This document shows, piece after piece, positions 7,407-15,609 of a DNA stretch of 19,268 nt. Source of the stretch: Desulfuromusa sp. (GTDB lineage: Bacteria > Desulfobacterota > Desulfuromonadia > Desulfuromonadales > Geopsychrobacteraceae); the NCBI GenBank assembly GCA_029933365.1, contig JAOZOH010000051.1, forward strand, positions 1-19,268, in the 5' to 3' direction. A model generated the notes under the pieces. The model was not told the DNA's origin. It was given only the letters and a program-made list of their open reading frames with translations, and searched no databases. Within the stretch, counting starts at the first letter, position 1. The number at the start of each line of letters is the position of its first letter. The position numbers and the translations under genes were made by a program.

Positions 7407-7435
7407 GTGCAATTACTCACCATTTTAGTTATAAT
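7407..7435 (+). promoter_or_regulatory. possible promoter of the YyaL/DUF255 gene
   Basis: A perfect -10 TATAAT (7430-7435) lies 17 bp after a weak -35 GTGCAA (7407-7412), about 30 bp before the ATG at 7465. The rest of the 198-bp gap (7267-7464) shows nothing else that I recognise. Confidence 0.4.
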
Positions 7436-7464
7436 TCAGAATCCCTGACAGAAATGAGGTTCTG

Positions 7465-9639
7465 ATGAAACTATTCTATCCACTCCAATCTTTGCTTTGC
7501 TGCGCTTTACCGCTGACCGTCAGTTTGCTGAACCCTTCCATAGCCACCGCTGAAAACGCTAATCGACTCATCCATGAACAGAGTCCCTATCTATTGCAAC
7601 ATGCCCACAACCCAGTGTATTGGTTCCCTTGGGGGGATGAGGCATTCAATAAAGCGAGTCAAGAGGGAAAACTGATTTTTCTCTCTATCGGTTACTCGAC
7701 CTGTCATTGGTGCCATGTGATGGAGGCTGAAAGTTTCACTGATAAAGAAGTTGCTGCGCTGCTGAAACAAAATTATGTCGCAATTAAAGTTGACCGTGAA
7801 GAACGCCCGGACATTGATCAATTTTATATGCAGGTCGCAATGGAACTCACCGGCAGCGGCGGCTGGCCTCTGACGATCATCATGACTCCAGAAAAAATCC
7901 CCATTTTTGCCGGAACCTACTTTCCCAAAGAGCGCCGCTTTAATCGACCGGGGCTGATGGATATGCTACCTCAGATTGCCGCAGCCTGGCAGAAAGATTC
8001 CACCGCATTACTACAGGGAGGACAAGCCGTTCTCAACGTATTGCAACAGCGGCAAAGTTCTTCAATTCAGGAAAACACCTTAACGGTTACTGAAATAAAA
8101 AAGGCTGAAACTATTCTGCGGGAGAGCTTTGATCCGCTCCAGGGTGGCTTCAGTGAAGCCCCCAAATTCCCTCGGCCGCATGTTTTAAGTTTTTTGCTAC
8201 AACGATATTACCGAACCGCAGATCCTAAATTATTGCAGATGGTCGAAAAAACCCTACAGGCGATGCACTCAGGGGGGATCTATGATCAGATTGGCTTTGG
8301 CTTCCACCGCTATTCAACCGATGCCGAGTGGTTAGTTCCACACTTTGAAAAAATGCTTTACGATCAGGCGGGACTGGCTCGGGTCTATCTGGAAGCCTTC
8401 CAAGTGACCGGGAAAGACGAATACAAAACGACTGCCCAAGAGATTTTCTCCTATGTTCTGCGCCAATTGAAGGATCCTTCCGGCGGTTTCTACACCGCAG
8501 AGGATGCCGATTCTAACGGGGTCGAGGGACAATTCTATGTTTGGCAAAAGCAAGAGTTAATTGATTTGCTGGGCAAGGAGCGGGGGGAAAGATTCGCACA
8601 GATTTTCAATGCTTTGCCTACAGGAAATTATGCTGCCTACATCCCGGACGAACCTGCTGGGACAAATATTCTCCACCGTAAAAAATCGTTAGCCGATTGG
8701 GCCAGGTCTTTGCGGCTTCCCTTGCAAAAGTTACAGCAGCAGTTGAAGGAGGATCGGGTGCGTTTATTTTCAGCCCGTGAACAGCGCATTCCTCCATTTC
8801 TTGACAACAAAGTGATAACGGCCTGAAACGGCCAGATGATTTCTGCCCTGGCATTGGGAGCCAGAGTTCTGAATGATCCACAGTTATTGTCAGCAGCAGA
8901 ACAAGCAACCGCCTTTATTTTTCTGCAGATGCAGACCAACGAAGGTCAACTCCTCCGCCGCTGGCGCAATGGGCAAGCTGCTATTGATGCTTTTGCCAGT
9001 GACTATGCGTTTTTAGCCAGAGGGATGCTGGATCTTTACCAGAGTAGTTTAAATCCTGATTATCTACAAAAAGCTGTGAATTTGGCGGAACAATTGGCGG
9101 TCAATTTTACCGATCAGCAGGGACAGTTATTTGAGACAACCGCTGAGACTGAACTTCCCATGCGGACCAATGAACTCTATGATGGCGCGTTGCCATCCGC
9201 AGGCTCAGTGGTTATTGAGGTCTATGCCCGGCTCTATTTGTTGACCGGAAATAAACTTTGGAGCCAACGTGCTGACGCATTGCTGAGTGCTTCAGCAGCA
9301 CAAATCAGCCGTTATCCTGCTGGATATACTCAATTTCTTCTCGGTGCAAGCTGGTTGCTCGAACCAACCCGCGAGCTGGTCATTGTCGGTTCAAAGAGCA
9401 GCCCTGATACTGCGGCGCTGCTAGCTGAAGTCCAGCAGGAATTTATGCCTGATACTACCCTGCTGTTACGTTCGACAGATAACCCGGAGCCTATCGACAA
9501 ACTGATCCCCTTTATTAGTGGAATGGCTAGCGTGAATAATAAATCGGCAGCTTACCTGTGTCAGGGCTTTGCTTGCCAAAAACCACAGACCAAACCGGAG
9601 GAGCTGAGAAAATTGTTGAATATTAAATCTGGGAGATAG
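7465..9639 (+). pseudogene. exported YyaL/DUF255 thioredoxin-domain protein interrupted by one in-frame TGA
   Basis: The reading frame runs 725 codons with a single TGA at 8824-8826 (codon 454). Residues 1-29 are a signal peptide (MKLFYPLQ..., cleavage after SIATA). Then comes the DUF255 thioredoxin-like domain starting [21 protein letters not shown], with the [10 protein letters not shown] motif (Cys80, Cys83), and a six-hairpin glycosidase-like region that includes [22 protein letters not shown]. The family usually reads ITAWNGLMISAL at the break; here it reads ITA, stop, NGQMISAL. Both halves stay in frame, so one substitution (TGG to TGA) explains it. The downstream part has an ATG at 8836 without a ribosome site. 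The family's biochemical role is not settled (often called thioredoxin-like or spermatogenesis-associated). It is probably a recent pseudogene or a sequence error. Confidence 0.85.
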
Positions 9640-9649
9640 TCACAAAGTA

Positions 9650-9683
9650 AAAAAGGGTTCTCCGCTGGCAGAGAACCCTTTTT
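9650..9683. terminator. bidirectional rho-independent terminator
   Basis: A perfect 13-bp inverted repeat, AAAAAGGGTTCTC (9650-9662) and GAGAACCCTTTTT (9671-9683), has an 8-nt loop. The A/T ends give a T tract in both directions. It lies between the convergent DUF255 gene (stop at 9639) and hflC (stop at 9703). Confidence 0.92.
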
Positions 9684-9702
9684 GTTCGTCTGAGTTGAAA
9701 AT

Positions 9703-10626
9703 TTACTCAGCTGATTTTAAATACTTGAAATAATCCGAATCAGTGGAAATAATCAGCTTCCCTTTCTTATTGACAGTCTTTTTGTACGATTCCATGGTGC
9801 GCAAGAACGTGTAGAAGTCCTTGTCCTGATTGTAGGCATCAGCATAAATAGCCGCAGCTTCCGCGTCGGCCGCACCACGATATTCCAATGCCTTCCGATA
9901 GGCTTCAGAGCTAATTTCTTTTAACTCACGCTGCATTGTGCCAAGAATTTCCAGTTTTTCCCCTTCCCCTTCAGAACGGTACTGGGCGGCAACCTTCTTC
10001 CGCTCATTGATCATCCGCTCATAAACTCGCACCCGAACCTGTTCAACATAGTTGAGACGCTTGAACTGAACATCAATCAATTCGATTCCATACTCTGGGG
10101 TACTGGAACTTGCCTCAAGCAGAATGCCACTGAGGATTTCTTCACGACCAATCATATCTTCTGGGAGAATCCGAACACCATCGACCTCAAAACGTTCTGT
10201 CCCACTAGCTTTATAATCACCGCCACGTACTAATTCGACCAAAAGATGGCCGGAAACAGCATCACGAACAACTGAATCAATGATATCATCAAGGCGGCTC
10301 AAGGCGCCCCGTTCGGTAGCAACGGTCTTAAGAAACAACAGTGGATCGGTAATTCGCCAACGAGCGGTCGTATCAACCCAGATGAATTTTTTATCTTTGG
10401 TAGGAATCTGATTCGGATCACCGTCCCACTTAAGGATACGCTTTTCAAAGCGGGTCACATCCTGAATAAATGGGATTTTAAAATGGAGTCCAGGATAGGA
10501 AACTGCACCAACTGGCTTACCAAATTGGGTCACGATAGCTTGCTCAGCTTCATTGACGATATAGAAACCACCCTGAGCAATCAGGATAGTGGCAATAATT
10601 ACGATAATGAGAAATCCATTTTTCAT
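9703..10626 (-). CDS. hflC: HflC, SPFH/band 7 membrane protein
   Basis: A 307-residue HflC, about the usual length. One N-terminal membrane anchor (residues 4-22) is followed by the SPFH/band 7 domain, which begins NEAEQAIVTQFGKPVGAV and includes PGLHFKIPFIQDVTRFEKRIL and the HflC-type WDGDPNQIPTKDKKFIWVDT. A long helical region rich in Arg, Glu and Ala follows (RVYERMINERKKVAAQYRSEGEGE). With HflK it forms a large periplasm-facing assembly around the FtsH protease and modulates its access to membrane substrates. Its start overlaps the hflK stop by four bases (ATGA), so the two are translationally coupled. No hfq or hflX lies beside it, unlike the enterobacterial operon. Confidence 0.94.
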   Translation of the reverse strand: MKNGFLIIVIIATILIAQGGFYIVNEAEQAIVTQFGKPVGAVSYPGLHFKIPFIQDVTRFEKRILKWDGDPNQIPTKDKKFIWVDTTARWRITDPLLFLKTVATERGALSRLDDIIDSVVRDAVSGHLLVELVRGGDYKASGTERFEVDGVRILPEDMIGREEILSGILLEASSSTPEYGIELIDVQFKRLNYVEQVRVRVYERMINERKKVAAQYRSEGEGEKLEILGTMQRELKEISSEAYRKALEYRGAADAEAAAIYADAYNQDKDFYTFLRTMESYKKTVNKKGKLIISTDSDYFKYLKSAE

Positions 10627-11663
10627 TTAACTGCTCCTTCCATGGTTTTCCGCAAGGGGAGCAGCGGCAACAAGCCCGCGTTCTTCTCGTCCATCATATA
10701 GATTTCATCCAGGTTTGGCAGAACTTGTTCCATAGTTTCAATATGGATCCGTCTGCGGGTCACTAGCGGCGCCTTTTTATACTCGGCCAGCAAAGCGACA
10801 AAACGGTTAGTTTCACCGCGTGCTTTATTGATCCGTTCGACAGCATAACCTTGTGCTTCCTGTAGTGCGCGTTTTGCTTCACCCCTAGCTCTGGGGACTT
10901 CGCGATTATACTGTTCGCGCGCCTGGAAAATTAAACTCTCTTTTTGCTGTTCAGCTTCATTGACTTCGTTGAATGCGTCTTTGACTGCTTCTGGTGGGTT
11001 GACATCCTGAAACTTGACCGTCACGATCCGCACCCCGATATCATACTGGTTCAGAGTTTCTTGCAGAGATTGTTGAATCTGATCGGCCAAGGCCGCCCGG
11101 TCGGTGGTCAGAACCTGAGTGACATCCGCATTGCCAATGGTTTTACGCACCATTGCTTCAGCAATATCGCGAATCGTGCCAACGGGATCCTGAATTTTGA
11201 AAATATATTTGAACGGATCGGCCACCTGGAATTGAACAATCCATTCCACGTCACTGACGTTTAAGTCTCCGGTCAGGGTCAGTGACTCTTCATCCAAACC
11301 AGCCTTGCTGTAGGTGGTTCTGATCCCGGGAGTCACAGTTCGATAGCCAAATTCTTCCTTCAATACCCGCCCAGTCGGGACCAGGTAGACCTGTTCAACA
11401 CCAAAGGGAATTTTGAAATGTAAACCAGGGTTAGCAAATTTGGAGAATTTTCCAAAGCGTAAAACCACCCCGGTTTCTTCCGTATCCACTTTGTACATGC
11501 TGCTGGAACCACCGATGACAGCAGCGATGATCGCTATAACAATCAGTAGCGGAAGTATCCCTTTTTTCGGGTCGAACTTAAGTTTGTTTTTGACCTGATT
11601 AGCGATTTCAATGACTTTTTTTTCCAGGTCTTCCCCAGATGGGCCTTGTCCCCAATCTTGCAT
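10623..11663 (-). CDS. hflK: HflK, SPFH/band 7 membrane protein
   Basis: A 346-residue HflK. A short Gly-rich cytoplasmic head (MQDWGQGPSGED) is followed by a membrane helix (about residues 37-52) and the SPFH domain: VDTEETGVVLRFGKFSKFANPGLHFKIPFGVEQV, the HflK-type GDLNVSDVEWIVQFQVADPFKYIF, and KTIGNADVTQVLTTDRAALA. Then comes a long helical part (NEVNEAEQQKESLIFQAREQYNREVPRARGEAKR). The Gly/Gln-rich head is shorter than in Escherichia coli HflK. It partners HflC in the FtsH-HflKC complex. ATG 11663 is preceded by GAGG at five bases. It is divergent from the thiamine-binding protein gene. The 208-bp gap upstream shows no convincing minus-strand promoter. Confidence 0.93.
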   Translation of the reverse strand: MQDWGQGPSGEDLEKKVIEIANQVKNKLKFDPKKGILPLLIVIAIIAAVIGGSSSMYKVDTEETGVVLRFGKFSKFANPGLHFKIPFGVEQVYLVPTGRVLKEEFGYRTVTPGIRTTYSKAGLDEESLTLTGDLNVSDVEWIVQFQVADPFKYIFKIQDPVGTIRDIAEAMVRKTIGNADVTQVLTTDRAALADQIQQSLQETLNQYDIGVRIVTVKFQDVNPPEAVKDAFNEVNEAEQQKESLIFQAREQYNREVPRARGEAKRALQEAQGYAVERINKARGETNRFVALLAEYKKAPLVTRRRIHIETMEQVLPNLDEIYMMDEKNAGLLPLLPLRKTMEGAVK

Positions 11664-11806
11664 CAGTACCTCTTTCTATTATTAATGGTTTTTGAACTTT
11701 AACTTTACCTCAGTTGTTGCTAAGAACTTTTATTTATAGCAGACTTCCTCAGTAAACGGCTATCCTTTTCGGTCAAAATTAGCAAGGGTATCAACGATTA
11801 GTCTGG

Positions 11807-11836
11807 TTGGCAGATTCTACCCCGGTAGGATATACT
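11807..11836 (+). promoter_or_regulatory. sigma-70 promoter of the MTH1187-type gene
   Basis: TTGGCA (11807-11812), an 18-bp spacer and TATACT (11831-11836) lie 35 bp before the ATG at 11872, which has an AAAAGGAG ribosome site. I see no thiamine riboswitch in the leader, which is too short to hold one. Confidence 0.55.
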
Positions 11837-11871
11837 CACTGCTTGTAAATAATCCATAAAAGGAGAAGTCC

Positions 11872-12174
11872 ATGAAAGTGATCGTTGATCTTTGTGTTGT
11901 TCCCTTAGGCGTCGGTGTTTCAGTTTCCAAGTATGTCGCTCTTTGTCAGCAAATTCTAGAGGATGCGGGACTAAAAATTCGTCTGCATGCTTATGGAACC
12001 AACATTGAAGGGGAATATGATCAGGTGTTTGCCGCAATCCGCCGCTGCCATGAACAGATACACGCTGCCGGGGCACCGCGCATCAGTACAACAATCAAAT
12101 TGGGAAGCCGGGTTGATCGTGAACAGACAATGGTTGACAAATTGAAGAGTGTTGAAGAAAAACTGGCAAAATAA
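11872..12174 (+). CDS. MTH1187-family thiamine-binding protein (DUF77)
   Basis: A 100-residue protein of the MTH1187/YkoF-like family. It begins MKVIVDLCVVPLGVGVSVSKYV, with the conserved PLG.G.S turn, and continues with HAYGTNIEGEYDQVFAAIRRCHEQIHAAGAPRISTTIKLGSRVD, which are the family's two beta-alpha-beta units. Structures of this family bind thiamine or its pyrimidine part, or small anions, at the dimer interface; the cellular role is poorly known. It is cytosolic with no signal peptide. It has its own promoter and a strong ribosome site, and no thiamine-synthesis gene lies next to it. The family call is firm, the function less so. Confidence 0.85.
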   Translation: MKVIVDLCVVPLGVGVSVSKYVALCQQILEDAGLKIRLHAYGTNIEGEYDQVFAAIRRCHEQIHAAGAPRISTTIKLGSRVDREQTMVDKLKSVEEKLAK

Positions 12175-12234
12175 ATTCGGTTTATAAAGAAAAACCTTTC
12201 GACATAGTCAGAGAAAAGCTTAAGATATCAGTTG

Positions 12235-12250
12235 ATTTGATTTATCAAAT
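12235..12250. promoter_or_regulatory. palindromic operator candidate
   Basis: ATTTGATTTATCAAAT has perfect 7-bp arms with two central bases. It ends six bases before the -35 box of the promoter at 12256-12285. The half-site TTGAT resembles FNR/CRP-family half-sites, but the 2-bp centre does not fit the FNR spacing of four. Confidence 0.4.
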
Positions 12251-12255
12251 TATTT

Positions 12256-12285
12256 TTTACAAATTTCTAAATAAAAGAGTATAAT
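12256..12285 (+). promoter_or_regulatory. sigma-70 promoter of the FlgC-like gene
   Basis: TTTACA (12256-12261), an 18-bp spacer and a perfect TATAAT (12280-12285) lie 27 bp before the ATG at 12312. No flagellar sigma-28 or sigma-54 promoter pattern is seen. Confidence 0.65.
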
Positions 12286-12311
12286 TTCAGACAATTGAAA
12301 GGAGTTAACCC

Positions 12312-12656
12312 ATGTCACTCTCAGTCAACAATAGCGTTTCAGCTTTGCATGCCTTGTCAACCAAGCAGAACGTTACTGCAAACAACATTGCCAACAGTGA
12401 AACCAAAGAATTCAAAAAATCGACAACGGTCCTGGAAGAGAATTCTAACGGATCCGTCAGGGCAATAACTCAGCCTGTCAACACCCCTGGAACTATGATT
12501 CAGCAAGCGGACGGTACTTTTGAGGAGACCTCCAATGTTGATTTTATTCAGGAGACAACAGATATGATCACAACTAGACAGGCTTATGAAGCCAACCTGA
12601 AAGCGTTGAAAATCAATACAAATATGGAAGATACAGTTCTGGATCTGATCGGCTGA
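12312..12656 (+). CDS. orphan flagellar rod-like protein (short FlgC-like)
   Basis: A 114-residue protein with both ends of a flagellar axial protein. The N-terminal rod motif contains LHALSTKQNVTANNIAN, then ETKEFKKS (residues about 12-38), and the C-terminal helix TDMITTRQAYEANLKALKINTNMEDTVLDLIG is of the FlgC/FlgG type. The middle part is very short, so it is smaller than FlgC (usually 130-150 residues). It stands alone, with no flgB, fliE or other flagellar gene nearby, and it has a sigma-70 type promoter. The ribosome site is AAAGGAG. It may be a diverged rod paralogue used outside the main flagellar operon, or a remnant. The protein family is clear; its role in the flagellum is not. 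Confidence 0.82.
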   Translation: MSLSVNNSVSALHALSTKQNVTANNIANSETKEFKKSTTVLEENSNGSVRAITQPVNTPGTMIQQADGTFEETSNVDFIQETTDMITTRQAYEANLKALKINTNMEDTVLDLIG

Positions 12657-12690
12657 AAAACTACTCTCCCGCAAGTTCCCTTTTAGTCAT

Positions 12691-12825
12691 GTCCACAACA
12701 CGGTGGACGTCGCCAAGACATCATCTTTTCTCAGGATGCTTGGCGACACATTGACATCTACTTTGTTGCTTCGCTGCAACGATCCGTTCCAGAATAGTGG
12801 ATCGCCCTTGATGTTTTCAAACATC
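12691..12825. repeat. run of five consecutive hairpins
   Basis: Within 135 bp there are five inverted repeats in a row: GTCCAC/GTGGAC (12691-12708); GTCGCCAAG/CTTGGCGAC (12709-12747, stem extended by CATC/GATG after a bulge); GTTGC/GCAAC (12765-12780); GATCC/GGATC (12781-12803); and GATGTTT-TC-AAACATC (12810-12825). No gene is recognised in this part of the gene-free stretch 12657-13002. The order and density suggest a folded RNA or an interspersed repeat rather than a terminator, since no T tract follows any of them. Confidence 0.7.
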
Positions 12826-12877
12826 CTGTTAAATATCTTCTGCTGTATACGCAATGATACACTCGCAAAAAAAATAA

Positions 12878-13004
12878 GATGGCTAAGCAAAAATTTCGCA
12901 CCACAAGGCGCAGTAATTTTTCGAGGGTGAAGGCATACATGTTGTATGTCGAGGTCTCGAAAAATTGCTGCAACGCCGTGGAGCGGACTTTTTGCGACGC
13001 CATC
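12878..13004. repeat. 127-bp imperfect palindrome
   Basis: It is symmetric about position 12941. The ends are GATGGC (12878-12883) and GCCATC (12999-13004). The centre is CATACA-tgt-TGTATG (12934-12948). Between them the arms share GCAAAAA, CGC.CCAC and AATTTTTCGAG, with small bulges and mismatches; roughly three quarters of the 62-nt arm can pair. The right edge overlaps the stop codon of the cotransporter gene (13003-13005). Short frames read through it on both strands but look like translated palindrome. Two-fold symmetry of this size suggests an interspersed repeat or miniature element. Confidence 0.85.
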
Positions 13005-15582
13005 ATTTTTCATCCTCGGGCAGGTGATGTTTCTCCCGGAATTGTTCTAATTCATCCTGCGCATCCTCAAGTTTGGCATCCGCTTTGGCTGAACGTCGGG
13101 TTGCTTTATCCAACTCCGCTTTAGTGGTTTCCAATTCCTGGTGCAGAGCCTCAAGATCCTCTTCAGGTAGCTGTTCCTGCCGAGCTTCAAGTAGTTTTTT
13201 CAAACTCTGGTCAAAAACGGCCCTAACCTTATCCAACTCTGTTTCTGCATCTGCAACCCGCTCTTCTGCAGCGGCAAACAGATCTTCCGCCTCAGCCAAT
13301 TGGCCTGCAACCCCAGCATCAGGTTCAGCATCGAGTTGAATATCCTGAGCCGCCAGAACCATGGCAACAATAGGCAACTGTTGCAACAGGTGATCAACCT
13401 GGGTTCCACTACTGTCGAAGATTTCTCCTCCCTTTAAATTAACTGGAAGAAAAACCAGACTGGCAGTTTTTGAATGAGCAATCATGGTTTCAGTTTCCCG
13501 ATCCTCTACCGCCACTGCCTCAGCAGCTATTCTGACCTGATCCAACTCTTCCAGCAACGCCTCTTTAGTTGCCAGAGGATTATTATCCTCTACTGGCAGC
13601 AACACTCGCAACTTGGCATTTGACCAGAAGGAATCCCGGGTCATCAAATGCCCGAGCAACAACATCAGAGAACCATTAGCATCCCGCTCATACCAGATAT
13701 CAATCTGTCGCTGGTTCGGTTCCAGATTGTGAAGATCCTGCCAGTCCTGTTCATCAGCATCAAAAATAACCAGATTATATTCAAGCCGTAATGCCATCCG
13801 CAAAATTTTTCCATATGCCTTCAAATTGCCGCTGAGAAACTTCTCCAGGTAAAAGCTGTGGTGATTAAGCAGAATGGTGTTGGCGCGCAGAGGACCCACC
13901 CCAAAAGACTGGAGCAACACGGAACTCCCACTTTCAAAATCAGGGGCAGTCACAACCAGAGGGAAAGCCTGAGTGCCACTGGCACTGATGTCTTCATAAA
14001 GTTCTCTTTCCGCCTCTTCTTTCTGTTTATATAACTGGACACCACTTCCAGTTAGCAATCTGACCAGGGTTGTCAAGCCACTTTTCCCTTCCAGCCAGGT
14101 CGAAAACTGCAATAACGGCTCACGTTGTTCATGCTGATCAGAAAAAATCAGAATCTGGGGTCGCCAGTCACGCGGATGTTCCAATTCCTGGGATACCTGG
14201 AGCAGGTGCTCACGAACTTGGTGCAGATGGTAGGAGCGACGGCTATCAGCCCAGCGGGTTTGATGTGCGGTACGCTGCAGATACTGATAAAGGATAAAGA
14301 GAACTGCAACAGCCAAAGCACCCGCTTTCCAATCGATGGCCAGCATTACCAACAAACAGAGGATGGCTCCAACTAAACTGATCCTGTGGTGATACCACTT
14401 AAAACGGGGGCGAAAAGAGGGGCTCGCTGAACGGGCTTCAAAACAAGTCGCGTAGTTGAGCAAGCCGTACGAAACTAAAAAGAACATGGCAACAACACTA
14501 GCGATCAGGTTGAGATTGCCAAGGCCAACGGTGAGAATAGCAACCCCAGCCGCAAGCAAAACCCCACGCTGTGGATTATTTGAAGGACCAACACCTTTGG
14601 CAAAAGGGTTCAGTACAGGGAAAATTTTATCGGCAGCCAATGCTTGCAGAATTCGTGGTGCCCCGAGAAATGAAGCCATCGCCGAGGAAAGGGTTGCGGC
14701 AAAAACCCCAGCCGTAATCAGAACTGGCAACTAGGCAACTTTACCCATTGAATCATAGTCACTGAGTAAAATATTCTGCGGTAGCACCCCGGCAAAAACA
14801 AGTGCAGCCCCGAAGTAAACAACTAGTGATATGCCAACCGCTAAAAACGTTCCCAGTGGCAGACTTTTCCCCGGATCTTCCAAATCTCCCGACAAACTGA
14901 CCCCTTGAGTGAAGCCAGTAACTGCCGGAAAAAAGATGGCAAATAACACCCAGAAACCCTGCTCCGATGTGGTTGTATTCCAATTTTCGCGAAAAACCTG
15001 ATCATCCCAATGGATAAAGCCTCCCAGAAAAAATGAGAACAGGGCAAAAAGGAGAATACCCATAACGACAAATTGGAAGCGGGTTGCCCAGTCCGCCCCT
15101 TGCCAGGCGAGAATAAATAATCCACCAATCGCCACCACAGCAATGATCTGGGCAGTGCCGTTTCCGGCTCCCAATAATCCAGCAAATATTTCACCAAAGC
15201 CAATACAATAAAATCCAACTGAAACTGCTTGTGCGATAAACAAAACCAGCCCCAGAGCCCCACCAAATTCAAGGCCGAGGGTTCGAGAAATCAAAAAATA
15301 ATCACCGCCACCACGGACTGTCAAGTTAGTCGCGATTGCGGATAGGGAAACGCTAGTCAAAACTGAAATCAGGTTGGCCACCAGAATAATCAGCAGCGCC
15401 TGCTTTATTCCTGCGGCACCAATGACATAACCCAGGCGCATGAACAGGATAATTCCAAGGATGGTTAGAACGCTTGGAGTGAAAACTCCGGCAAAAGTCC
15501 CCAGCTTTTTATCCCGATTCATATTCACCGAATCTTGCTCAGATTTATTCGTCATCGCCGCCCCAGTTACAGCTTTTATCAT
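13003..15582 (-). pseudogene. cation-chloride cotransporter-like permease interrupted by one in-frame TAG
   Basis: The frame covers 860 codons with one TAG at 14731-14733 (codon 284). The N-terminal part is an APC-superfamily permease of the cation-chloride cotransporter (SLC12) type: GTFAGVFTPSVLTILGIILFMRLGYVIG, RGGGDYFLISRTLG, and FFPAVTGFTQGVSLSGDLEDPGKSLP. After the stop it continues with ITAGVFAATLSSAMASFLGAPRILQALA, more helices, and a large soluble C-terminal domain, ending in an acidic coiled coil of about 100 residues. One base change, for example TGG to TAG, explains the break; nothing is shifted. The second half begins with TTG in a membrane helix and has no good ribosome site. 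The start could be 15582 or the ATG at 15555. It lies 27 bp after darP, probably in one operon. It is a pseudogene or a sequence error. Confidence 0.85.
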
Positions 15583-15609
15583 TTGCCTAATTGATTTTTC
15601 TCTCTTTGA

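Noticed and set aside
8824..8826. Selenocysteine reading of the in-frame TGA
   Set aside because: The family has Trp at this position, not Cys; the thiol motif CHWC is far upstream; and I see no clear SECIS-like hairpin just after the TGA.
12235..12250. FNR box
   Set aside because: The half-sites are separated by two bases rather than the four expected for TTGAT-N4-ATCAA.
12758..13124. Short frames on both strands across the 127-bp palindrome (about 80 residues each)
   Set aside because: They translate an inverted repeat, have no family resemblance and no proper ribosome site.
14731..14733. Pyrrolysine reading of the in-frame TAG
   Set aside because: The gene is a permease, not a methylamine methyltransferase; TAG is an ordinary stop in etfA, etfB and the aldolase gene; no pyl genes are in the window.
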